The notes under the pieces: model-generated
Told to the model about the DNA's origin: nothing
Seen by the model: the letters and a program-made list of their open reading frames with translations, nothing else
Database searches by the model: none
Virus record (IMG/VR): IMGVR_UViG_3300035698_018500
Span: 1-52,182 of that record
Reading direction: 5' to 3' (one strand)
Source: a virus
DNA: 52,182 bases
Translations under genes and position numbers: made by a program
Shown here: positions 43,072-50,106 of the stretch, piece after piece
Position numbering within the stretch: the first letter of the stretch is position 1
Layout: every line of letters starts with the position of its first letter

Positions 43072-44478
43072 ATGGTAATACGAACATACTTCGATAAGAG
43101 CAACACTATCGTCAGCAATACTAACGTTAACACTGGGTTAAACCCAGTAACTGAACTATTCTATGGTGGCACTGACAGTCAACAACGATATAGTAGATTT
43201 TTATTATACTTCGATGAAACTCGAATTAAAGAATTGTATACTGGCGATACATTTACGGATTTAACAAAATTAAAACATACTCTTAGAATGACCAATACTG
43301 GTTCATTTGATAAAGAATTATTAAACAAAAATATGGGTTCAAAAGATAGAACAGCATCTTTTGATTTAATTGCTTTCAAGATTAATCAACCATGGGATAA
43401 CGGTGTTGGTTATGATTATGAGATACCCATATTAACTAACGGTGACGCATCATTTAATAATGGTGTTTCAAACTGGGTGAATGCAAGAACAGGTGTTGAA
43501 TGGGCTAATGGGACTGGGGTTTATTCTGGTTCACCTTCTGGCATTACTGTTTCTACACAACATTTTGATAAAGGAAACGAAAATATTGAAATGGATATAA
43601 GTGATTTCGTTAACGGAGTATTAACTGGTGATACTAATCATGGTTTAGGTATAGCATATTCTAGAGCTTACGAAGCAATAAACACTACCGAATTACAATA
43701 TGTTGGTTTCTTCACAAATAATACTCAAACATTCTACGAACCATTTATCGAAACAACTTATTCTAATCACATTAAAGATGATAGGAATGATTTTTATTTG
43801 GATAAGAACAACAAATTATTTTTATATGTAAATTTAGCTGGTAACCCACATAACTTAGATTTTAAACCAACAGTAGATATATACGATAATAACGATGTTT
43901 TATTTTCTGGTTTTTCGGATACTGAAGTAAATCATGTAACCAAAGGAGTTTACTCAATAGATTTATTGGTGCCAACCACTACTGAAAATATAGAAACCAT
44001 GTATACTGATACTTGGTCTAATATATATATTGATGGTGTTGCTAGACCAGATATTTCATTGGATTTTGTCGTTAAAGACTCTTTAGGGTATTATAACATC
44101 GGTAACACTGATTATCTACCCAAAAAAGTTGGGTTGACTGTTTCTGGTGTTAAACATAATGAAAAAATTAAACGTGGTGATATAAGAAAAATTTTAGTTT
44201 CTGCTAGAATACCTTATACTGTTGAACAAAATCAAAAAATAAGTGATTTAGAATATAGGTTATATGTTAAAGAAGGTTCAGCTGAATTAACCGTTATAGA
44301 TTTTCAACCAGTTGAAGCCACCCCAAACAATTATTATTTTTTAATAGATACTAGTAGTCTTATACCAAATATTTATTATTTAGATATAAAAGTTACATCT
44401 AACCTAGATGTGACTACGATTAAAGAAAATATTAAATTTGAGATTGTCAATCAAGTTGACCTTAGAAATTCTCAATAA
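43072..44478 (+). CDS. virion structural protein with Ig/beta-sandwich parts
   Basis: 468 residues, beta-rich. The N-terminal about 220 (RYSRFLLYFDETRIKELYTG; WVNARTGVEWANGTGVYSGS; HFDKGNENIEMDISDFVNGV) resemble the DNRLRE-like domains of surface proteins. The C-terminal half is built of beta-sandwich repeats (FVVKDSLGYYNIGNTDYLPK). A baseplate wedge or tail fibre connector is likely; the exact role is unknown. Confidence 0.6.
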   Translation: MVIRTYFDKSNTIVSNTNVNTGLNPVTELFYGGTDSQQRYSRFLLYFDETRIKELYTGDTFTDLTKLKHTLRMTNTGSFDKELLNKNMGSKDRTASFDLIAFKINQPWDNGVGYDYEIPILTNGDASFNNGVSNWVNARTGVEWANGTGVYSGSPSGITVSTQHFDKGNENIEMDISDFVNGVLTGDTNHGLGIAYSRAYEAINTTELQYVGFFTNNTQTFYEPFIETTYSNHIKDDRNDFYLDKNNKLFLYVNLAGNPHNLDFKPTVDIYDNNDVLFSGFSDTEVNHVTKGVYSIDLLVPTTTENIETMYTDTWSNIYIDGVARPDISLDFVVKDSLGYYNIGNTDYLPKKVGLTVSGVKHNEKIKRGDIRKILVSARIPYTVEQNQKISDLEYRLYVKEGSAELTVIDFQPVEATPNNYYFLIDTSSLIPNIYYLDIKVTSNLDVTTIKENIKFEIVNQVDLRNSQ

Positions 44479-44482
44479 AAGC

Positions 44483-44512
44483 TTGACAAAAAATAATTTT
44501 GTCGTATATTTA
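44483..44512 (+). promoter_or_regulatory. promoter of the zinc-ribbon gene
   Basis: TTG (44483-44485), 19 nt, TATATTTA (44505-44512), fitting the host-type consensus except for the last base. The same TATATTTATTATTA also fits the late-type motif. A 107-nt leader with potential structure follows. Confidence 0.5.
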
Positions 44513-44527
44513 TTATTACGTTAACTC
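44513..44527 (+). repeat. left arm of a gene-flanking inverted repeat
   Basis: TTATTACGTTAACTC at the start of the leader is the exact reverse complement of GAGTTAACGTAATAA at 45540-45554, 15 of 15 bases. Confidence 0.9.
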
Positions 44528-44619
44528 ACGTATTAGTTTCGAGTCATTATTTGACTTTAGAGTTGTTAAAGCAACAAAGAAATTAGTACAATAATAACAA
44601 CTATTAAAAGTTAAATAAA

Positions 44620-45528
44620 ATGAAAAAACAAATGATTAGTGGTCCGTCTAAAACGGTACCAACAGCAAACATTGCTGTAAACAAAAGTAGAATAAAAGTC
44701 TACAACAAAGAAGGCGAAATGCCATCCTATTATCTTCAAAGCGGACAAGAGTTCCAAATTGAAATCTTTAACCCAACAACAGAAGTTGTGTTGGCAAAAA
44801 TCACACTAAATAATAAATCCTTATCTCAAGGTGGGTTGGTATTAAATCCTGGCCAGAGAATATTCTTAGACCGTTACTTAGACGTTGCTAAAAAATTCTT
44901 GTTCGATACTTACGAAGTGTCAAACACTAGCGAAGTAAAAAAAGCCATAGAAAACAATGGTGACGTTAAGGTAGAATTTTTTAAAGAAAAAGTACAACAA
45001 TACTATGGTGGCATACTAAAAAGACAAGGAAGCCGCACAATATTCGGTGGTCCAACGTTTACCACAAACACTGGTGGTTATGTTCACTATAGTACAACTA
45101 ATGATATTGATGGTATGGGTTCTTTTACTTCACTAAATAGTAATTTTATCGGGTTAACGGCTCTTAATAGTTCAAGTATTGCCACGACAGATTCGATAGA
45201 TTTGTTAGCTCTAGGTGATGTAACTTACACACAAAGAACTGTACCCATCAAAGATAGTAAATTAAAACCGCTATCTAGTATTACTCGTTCAGCAAAAATA
45301 ATTGAAACTGGTAGAGTTGAACAAGGTTCTAGTTCTGACCAAAAATTTAAAACGGTAAACAAAGAATTTGATTACTTTGCTTTCCATGTGGTAGAATATA
45401 AACTTCTTCCAGTATCACAAAAAATAAACACAGTCGAAGATTTAAACGTTAAAGTTTACTGTACAAACTGTGGTGCAAAATTAGGTAAAGGACATAATTT
45501 CTGTTCTAGCTGTGGTACAAAAGCTTAA
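44620..45528 (+). CDS. unknown protein with C-terminal zinc ribbon
   Basis: 302 residues. A beta-rich N-terminal part (IKVYNKEGEMPSYYLQSGQE, FQIEIFNPTTEVVLAKITLN, LNPGQRIFLDRYLDVAKKFL) is followed by a Thr/Ser-rich middle. A C-terminal Cys4 zinc ribbon reads YCTNCGAKLGKGHNFCSSCG. The first part looks like a virion or surface domain and the last may bind a protein or nucleic acid. The gene stands alone, with its own promoter, a 107-nt leader and a terminator, and is framed by a 15-bp inverted repeat. High expression as a head accessory protein is possible (inference). Confidence 0.55.
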   Translation: MKKQMISGPSKTVPTANIAVNKSRIKVYNKEGEMPSYYLQSGQEFQIEIFNPTTEVVLAKITLNNKSLSQGGLVLNPGQRIFLDRYLDVAKKFLFDTYEVSNTSEVKKAIENNGDVKVEFFKEKVQQYYGGILKRQGSRTIFGGPTFTTNTGGYVHYSTTNDIDGMGSFTSLNSNFIGLTALNSSSIATTDSIDLLALGDVTYTQRTVPIKDSKLKPLSSITRSAKIIETGRVEQGSSSDQKFKTVNKEFDYFAFHVVEYKLLPVSQKINTVEDLNVKVYCTNCGAKLGKGHNFCSSCGTKA

Positions 45529-45539
45529 ATAAAATATAA

Positions 45540-45554
45540 GAGTTAACGTAATAA
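45540..45554 (+). repeat. right arm of the gene-flanking inverted repeat
   Basis: GAGTTAACGTAATAA lies 12 nt after the stop codon and touches the terminator. It pairs with 44513-44527 in the leader. Confidence 0.9.
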
Positions 45555-45584
45555 AAAAAGCCTAGGTAATTCTAGGCTTTTTTT
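45553..45584. terminator. bidirectional terminator
   Basis: AAAAAAAGCCTAG and CTAGGCTTTTTTT form a 13-bp stem around GTAATT, between convergent genes ending at 45528 and 45587. Confidence 0.85.
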
Positions 45585-45586
45585 AT

Positions 45587-46234
45587 TTAATCTAGTTTAA
45601 TTATCGTTTTGTTTAGTTTGAATACGTCATTTAATTCTTTTACTGTAGTTTTGGTTATTAACCCATTTATATTAGAACCAATCCAACAGAATACTTTTTC
45701 ATCAATATAAACGACTTTGAAGAACGACATAGGGATTGGTATTTTTGATTTACCCATGTATGTGGTCTTTTTACCGTCATAGATGACTCCTGTGACAATA
45801 ATAGCGTCTTTCTTGTACTTGGCTATAGAATCTTCAACAGAACGTTCTATTTGGGCCCATTTACCTCTATTAAAAGCTGCTAGTTGTGGCGCTGCATTAA
45901 ATAAACTAAAAGACCTATGGTTTAATTCATTATTATAAGAAGTAATATGTGATGGTGTTAAGTGTCCAATATCATAACCAGTTCTTAAATAATAATCTTT
46001 TGTATATTTTCCTTTGTAGGTGTCTTGAAACCATCTATTGTCTCTTTCTTTATCTAATTTTAAAAAGTCAGAATAAGTTATCACATGTTTAGAGGCTAAA
46101 GCGCATGTGTCTTTTGTTAGATATAAAGTAATATCTCCATGTGAGATGGTTAATTTATTATCTATCGTAATTGTTTGACCAATCGAAACTATGGATACCA
46201 GACCTAACCCCAATATTAATAATTTTTTAACCAT
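45587..46234 (-). CDS. secreted DNA/RNA non-specific endonuclease
   Basis: 215 residues. The first 20 (MVKKLLILGLGLVSIVSIGQ) form a signal peptide. YDIGHLTPSH is the catalytic motif; the family norm is DRGH, so Arg is replaced by Ile here. FSLFNAAPQLAAFNRGKWAQ supplies the Asn that binds the metal and the later Glu. The family (NUC1/NucA) cuts single- and double-stranded DNA and RNA. Export to the periplasm or outside suggests degrading host or competitor DNA, or nucleotide recycling on lysis. Confidence 0.82.
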   Translation of the reverse strand: MVKKLLILGLGLVSIVSIGQTITIDNKLTISHGDITLYLTKDTCALASKHVITYSDFLKLDKERDNRWFQDTYKGKYTKDYYLRTGYDIGHLTPSHITSYNNELNHRSFSLFNAAPQLAAFNRGKWAQIERSVEDSIAKYKKDAIIVTGVIYDGKKTTYMGKSKIPIPMSFFKVVYIDEKVFCWIGSNINGLITKTTVKELNDVFKLNKTIIKLD

Positions 46235-46254
46235 AACTTTTTTATTATAATGAG

Positions 46255-46269
46255 TAACTATAAATAATA
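46255..46269 (-). promoter_or_regulatory. possible promoter of the nuclease gene
   Basis: The minus-strand sequence TATTATTTATAGTTA lies 20 nt before the ATG at 46234. It is a weaker copy of the recurring motif. Confidence 0.35.
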
Positions 46270-46308
46270 AAGTAAAAACTACATTAACTATTGGTTTTTT
46301 AAGTTATT

Positions 46309-46857
46309 TTAAAGTTCTATTCTATTAAATTTATTATCAAAAAACGGTATGTCACCAATACTTGCTTTAAATTCATTAAAAATATCGGGTTCATGCGTTT
46401 TAAGGTATTCAATCATATTACTACCTATTTTTGAGTTATCGGTAGAATCTCTAATACCTAAAATATACTTGCTTAACCCGTTAAGTGGTCCAATTAAGAA
46501 TTCTTCGGATTCAACATAATTATTTCTTGTTACCGATGATTTACTTGGGGCTTTTCCACCATAATAATCGTAAGGGATTAATTTATTACCATAATCTCGT
46601 TTAATTAAATCACCATCTAAAATTAATTGAGCATCACCAAATACAACATCTTTATTCCTAGTAAAAGACACCCCAGTATATTTTCTATCCTCTTTATTAA
46701 ATTTTGTTTTTATTGTTTGAGTAGTTCTAGCTTCAATCTTATTAATTGATAACATATTCATAACTGCATCGATGTGGGATGAATGGTATATTAAATTTCT
46801 ACCCCTAAATGGTGAATTAAAATTCTCTCTTAATAATTTTTTAATTAATGTTTTCAT
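46309..46857 (-). CDS. possible ADP-ribosyltransferase-like internal head protein
   Basis: 182 residues. The start MKTLIKKLLRENFNSPF is amphipathic, and LRE-N fits the gp21 cleavage rule (L-x-E), as in capsid-targeted internal proteins. IYHSSHIDAVMNMLSINKIE, KYTGVSFTRNKDVVFG and VESEEFLIGPLNGLSKYILG loosely follow the ADP-ribosyltransferase plan: entry His or Arg, then S-x-S/T, then E-x-E. T4 packages the ART Alt in its head. The ART assignment is tentative and no family was confirmed. Late-type promoter directly upstream. Confidence 0.5.
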   Translation of the reverse strand: MKTLIKKLLRENFNSPFRGRNLIYHSSHIDAVMNMLSINKIEARTTQTIKTKFNKEDRKYTGVSFTRNKDVVFGDAQLILDGDLIKRDYGNKLIPYDYYGGKAPSKSSVTRNNYVESEEFLIGPLNGLSKYILGIRDSTDNSKIGSNMIEYLKTHEPDIFNEFKASIGDIPFFDNKFNRIEL

Positions 46858-46872
46858 ATAAATATAAATATA
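46858..46872 (-). promoter_or_regulatory. late-type promoter motif
   Basis: The minus-strand sequence TATATTTATATTTAT abuts the ATG at 46857. Confidence 0.45.
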
Positions 46873-46903
46873 TGATATTCAGTAATAGTTAAATATATAA
46901 AAT

Positions 46904-46934
46904 AAAAAAGGCTACCGTTATGGTAGCCTTTTTT
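46904..46934 (-). terminator. terminator of the capsid operon
   Basis: AAAAAAGGCTACC-gttat-GGTAGCCTTTTTT is a 13-bp stem, 21 nt past the capsid stop on the minus strand. Confidence 0.88.
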
Positions 46935-46954
46935 ATTTTATAGCGTTAATTAGA

Positions 46955-48781
46955 TTATCTTAATTCTCTTACGTCAAATGTAGGTACACCGTCTACTCTT
47001 ACGTGACCGTAAAAACGGTTGTTCACAACTTTCTTAGCGTAACGTGTCATGATACCTTTAACTGGCGCAAAGTTGAACGGGTTGTACATCGTTGGCGTTA
47101 ATTGTAATGGTACGTATGGAGCGTAGATATAACCAGTATCAAGTAAAGATTTACCTTTGTGACCAATGATTACTGAGTAAGATGGCGCATAAGGGTCTCT
47201 GTATACTTGGAAACGTCCAGATAATGAACCGATTCTTTCGATACCCATGTTATATTGGTCTTGCTCTGGGTTAGCATCACTTACGTGGAAGTATTCTAAA
47301 TCATCAAAGATAGCAGAGATTTCAGAAGAAACTACGATAAAGTTAGCACCACCTCTAAGAGTAGATTTGTGGATTTGAGCAGAAACTTGGGTTAATCTAG
47401 TGATTAAAGTTTGGTTCCAGTCTTTTTGTGTGTATGGGCTAGCAGCTGAAGAAGCACTTCTCCATCCGTTATAGTCCCAACGTAATTGCCATGCAGCAGC
47501 TTTACGGATATCTCTAAGGATTTCACGGTCAATCTCAGCAGCAACTTGTTCTGATAACATAGCTGTTAATTCAGCTTCAGCATCAATGTTGTGGAATGCA
47601 CTAACGTCTTGAGCAAGCTCTGGAGACCAAGTAGCACGTAATTTTCTTTCTTCAACAACAACAACAACTTCGTCTAATCTGAAAGATACTTCTCCCATTT
47701 CAGTTTCAAGTTCTAATGTTGCATATCTTGCCCATGCAGATGTAAAAGTAAATGCAGATACAGTAGAAGCAGAAGCACCAACGTAACCATCATAAGTTGT
47801 AGTTCCAGCAGCAGCAGCAGTTCCAGCAGCAGTTGTTCCTACAGGGTGACGTAAGTCTAATTCTAAGAAACATACACCAGTTCCATCAGTTAATGCGTTA
47901 GAACCAGATACGATACCTTTACCATATTGTTGGGTAACAAGACGGAAAGGAATTTCTTTACCAGCAGCAATAATTGTGTTTGCGTCTCTATCTAAGATAG
48001 CGTTAGTAGACAATACGTGTAATGAAGCTAAGAAAGATTCAGTATCCATTTGGTTACCATCAGCACCTGTCATTACTTCTCTACCGTTAGTTGTTAAACC
48101 AGCTGAGAAACCAGAAATACCAACAATGATACCTCTTAATGAACCATCAGTTGCAGTTGGTAAAGTAGCACTAGGAGCAGCAATAGCGAAAGCACCGTCA
48201 ACACCCATAGTGTAAACTTGATTAGCACCAGCAACAATTGTTAAAGTACCTTTTGAGTTATCAAATAAACCATCGTTATAGAATGCATCGTATAAGTTTT
48301 TTCCGATGAATTGAGTAACTGCACAGTTAGTTTGGTCGATACAAGATGGAACACCACCGTTCATTGCTGTATGAGCAGAGAAAGTAGTACCATAAGCACC
48401 ACCAGTAGCATAATTATCACCAGCTACACCAGCAGCATCTACACGAGATGAAGTTTGTGGTACGAAGTAAAATAATTTACCGATTGGCATGTTCATAGCT
48501 TGTACAGACACGATGTCGTTAGCTAATAATTTAGAGAATACTCTACGTACAATTGGGAATACAACTGTTTCGAAAGAACCAGAAGATTGTGTAGTAGTAC
48601 CTTCACTTAATAATGTAGATGCTTGGTTTTCATATAACTGAGCAATGTTTTCTTTAACGTGTCCTTTTAGACCGTCTAGGAATCCTAATGAATCCCATTT
48701 AGATTGTGTTTCTTTACGGATAGCCTTCATGTGGTTTAATCCGATGTTACCAACCTGTCCAGATGCTAATAAATGTGACAT
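46955..48781 (-). CDS. major capsid protein, T4 gp23-like
   Basis: 608 residues, close to the T4 gp23 length (521) with an insertion. FPIVRRVFSKLLANDIVSVQ, AMNMPIGKLFYFVPQ matches the gp23 segment around 'VRRAIPQLIAFDLVGVQPM.GPTG', and IHKSTLRGGANFIVVSSEIS, FDDLEYFHVS, YRDPYAPSYSVIIGHKGKSL and YNPFNFAPVKGIMTRYAKKV follow it to the end. The Ala/Gly-rich run near residues 315-330 (GTTAAGTAAAAGTTT) is the variable insertion domain. Processing by the gp21-like protease of the first about 65 residues is expected. Codon use is more GC-rich than in its neighbours, as for a highly expressed gene. Confidence 0.94.
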   Translation of the reverse strand: MSHLLASGQVGNIGLNHMKAIRKETQSKWDSLGFLDGLKGHVKENIAQLYENQASTLLSEGTTTQSSGSFETVVFPIVRRVFSKLLANDIVSVQAMNMPIGKLFYFVPQTSSRVDAAGVAGDNYATGGAYGTTFSAHTAMNGGVPSCIDQTNCAVTQFIGKNLYDAFYNDGLFDNSKGTLTIVAGANQVYTMGVDGAFAIAAPSATLPTATDGSLRGIIVGISGFSAGLTTNGREVMTGADGNQMDTESFLASLHVLSTNAILDRDANTIIAAGKEIPFRLVTQQYGKGIVSGSNALTDGTGVCFLELDLRHPVGTTAAGTAAAAGTTTYDGYVGASASTVSAFTFTSAWARYATLELETEMGEVSFRLDEVVVVVEERKLRATWSPELAQDVSAFHNIDAEAELTAMLSEQVAAEIDREILRDIRKAAAWQLRWDYNGWRSASSAASPYTQKDWNQTLITRLTQVSAQIHKSTLRGGANFIVVSSEISAIFDDLEYFHVSDANPEQDQYNMGIERIGSLSGRFQVYRDPYAPSYSVIIGHKGKSLLDTGYIYAPYVPLQLTPTMYNPFNFAPVKGIMTRYAKKVVNNRFYGHVRVDGVPTFDVRELR

Positions 48782-48817
48782 AATTTGTTTTTGTTTTATT
48801 TTTTATTGTTAGGGTTA

Positions 48818-49984
48818 TTATCTTTTTTCAACTCTGTTAATCAAATCCATGATTCTCTTCGTTGAAGGGTCAACATAAGCAGTGCTTTCATTTAATTGTT
48901 TTGAAGTACTAGTAGTTGCCTCTTTAATAATTTTACGCTCAATCGATTCGTTGATTGGTTTTCTTGTATCCAATTCGTTAGCGATTGTTTTGTAAAGTTT
49001 TTTTGATTCTTTAAGGTTAGAAACCTCTTCATCAAATCTTTTTATAATATTTTGTTTTTCACCTTTTGTAGTTGAATGTTCCATTAACAATTTAGTTACA
49101 TATGTAAGGTTAGAATTAAACACCACAGTTTCTACTAACTTAGTTCTAAATTCTTTAAGAGCAGCTCTGAATTCTTCGTTCTCCCCTTTAAGTTTTCTAG
49201 CTTCAATCAATAAACTATTATATTTTTTTGTTGTTTCAAAAACTAATTGTTTCGCTTTTGTAGATTCGTTTACCGATTTAGGGTTTTCTGGAGCTCCGAT
49301 AGAACCAGGTCCTCTTTTGTTACGGTGAGTACCTTGACTCATTCCCGTACCAACGCCAATTTTTTCTTCGATTGCCTCAATCTCTTCTTCTTCTTCTTCT
49401 TCTTCATCAGCTGGTACTAAGTCATCTGGCGTTTCTGATTCATCATTATCATCATCCATCTCAATTTCGTATTCAACATCGTCAGTTCCTTCTAAATCTT
49501 CACCACCCATTTCAGCTGGTTCTAATTCTAATTCTTCTTCCTCTGCTCCTACACCATCAAGTTTAACTACGTATTCACCTGGTTCAGCGATATTCATGTG
49601 GATTTCATCACCCACGATTTCGATTTCGTCTTCGCCACTTAATTTTTTATAAATTGCGATTACTTCATCATCCGATGCTTCGGTCATATCCATTTCTTCT
49701 CCACCTAACACGTCTGTGTCCATTCCTAATTCAGAGCCCATTTCTGGTCCCTCTTTTGGGGTTTCAATGTCGCCTAAGCTATCGTCTTCTTCACCACCCA
49801 TTTCAGCTGGTTCCAATTCCAATTCTTCTTCTTCATAAACCTCGTATAGAGATTCTTTCACCACACCATTAATTTCTTCTTTAGCAACGCTACGAAGTAT
49901 TTCTTTAGTGTTGGCATTAAGAGCGTTTTGAATATTTTTGATATCCAATAATGCTTCTTCAATTATAGATTTTTTATCTGCCAT
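48818..49984 (-). CDS. prohead core scaffold protein, T4 gp22-like
   Basis: 388 residues from the Met at 49984 (MADKKSIIEEALLDIKNI). The frame is open to 50041, but a late-type promoter motif at 50044-50056 and the Lys/Ile-rich early part favour the inner start. Two copies of LELEPAEMGGE (coding near 49500 and 49800) and an acidic, Glu-rich centre are followed by a helical C-terminus with LVFETTKKYNSLLIEARKLK. This is the composition of T4 gp22. It lies between the protease and the capsid gene, as in T4, forms the inner core on which the capsid assembles and is then digested. Confidence 0.8.
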   Translation of the reverse strand: MADKKSIIEEALLDIKNIQNALNANTKEILRSVAKEEINGVVKESLYEVYEEEELELEPAEMGGEEDDSLGDIETPKEGPEMGSELGMDTDVLGGEEMDMTEASDDEVIAIYKKLSGEDEIEIVGDEIHMNIAEPGEYVVKLDGVGAEEEELELEPAEMGGEDLEGTDDVEYEIEMDDDNDESETPDDLVPADEEEEEEEEIEAIEEKIGVGTGMSQGTHRNKRGPGSIGAPENPKSVNESTKAKQLVFETTKKYNSLLIEARKLKGENEEFRAALKEFRTKLVETVVFNSNLTYVTKLLMEHSTTKGEKQNIIKRFDEEVSNLKESKKLYKTIANELDTRKPINESIERKIIKEATTSTSKQLNESTAYVDPSTKRIMDLINRVEKR

Positions 49985-50043
49985 TTTTTTTTTTATCTTT
50001 TTTAGTTTTATTTTATAGATAAAGAATGAGATAGAACTCATTT

Positions 50044-50056
50044 GTTAATAAATATA
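50044..50056 (-). promoter_or_regulatory. late-type promoter motif of the scaffold-capsid operon
   Basis: The minus-strand sequence TATATTTATTAAC lies 60 nt before the chosen ATG at 49984. Confidence 0.5.
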
Positions 50057-50106
50057 CGTTATTTCATTAAAAATCATTTTTTCAATAAAAATGATTAAAA
50101 AAAATC

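Noticed and set aside
49372-49872. Leu-rich plus-strand ORFs opposite the scaffold gene that look like membrane proteins
   Set aside because: Antisense readings of the Glu-rich scaffold repeats. No promoter or start context, and the real gene is on the minus strand.
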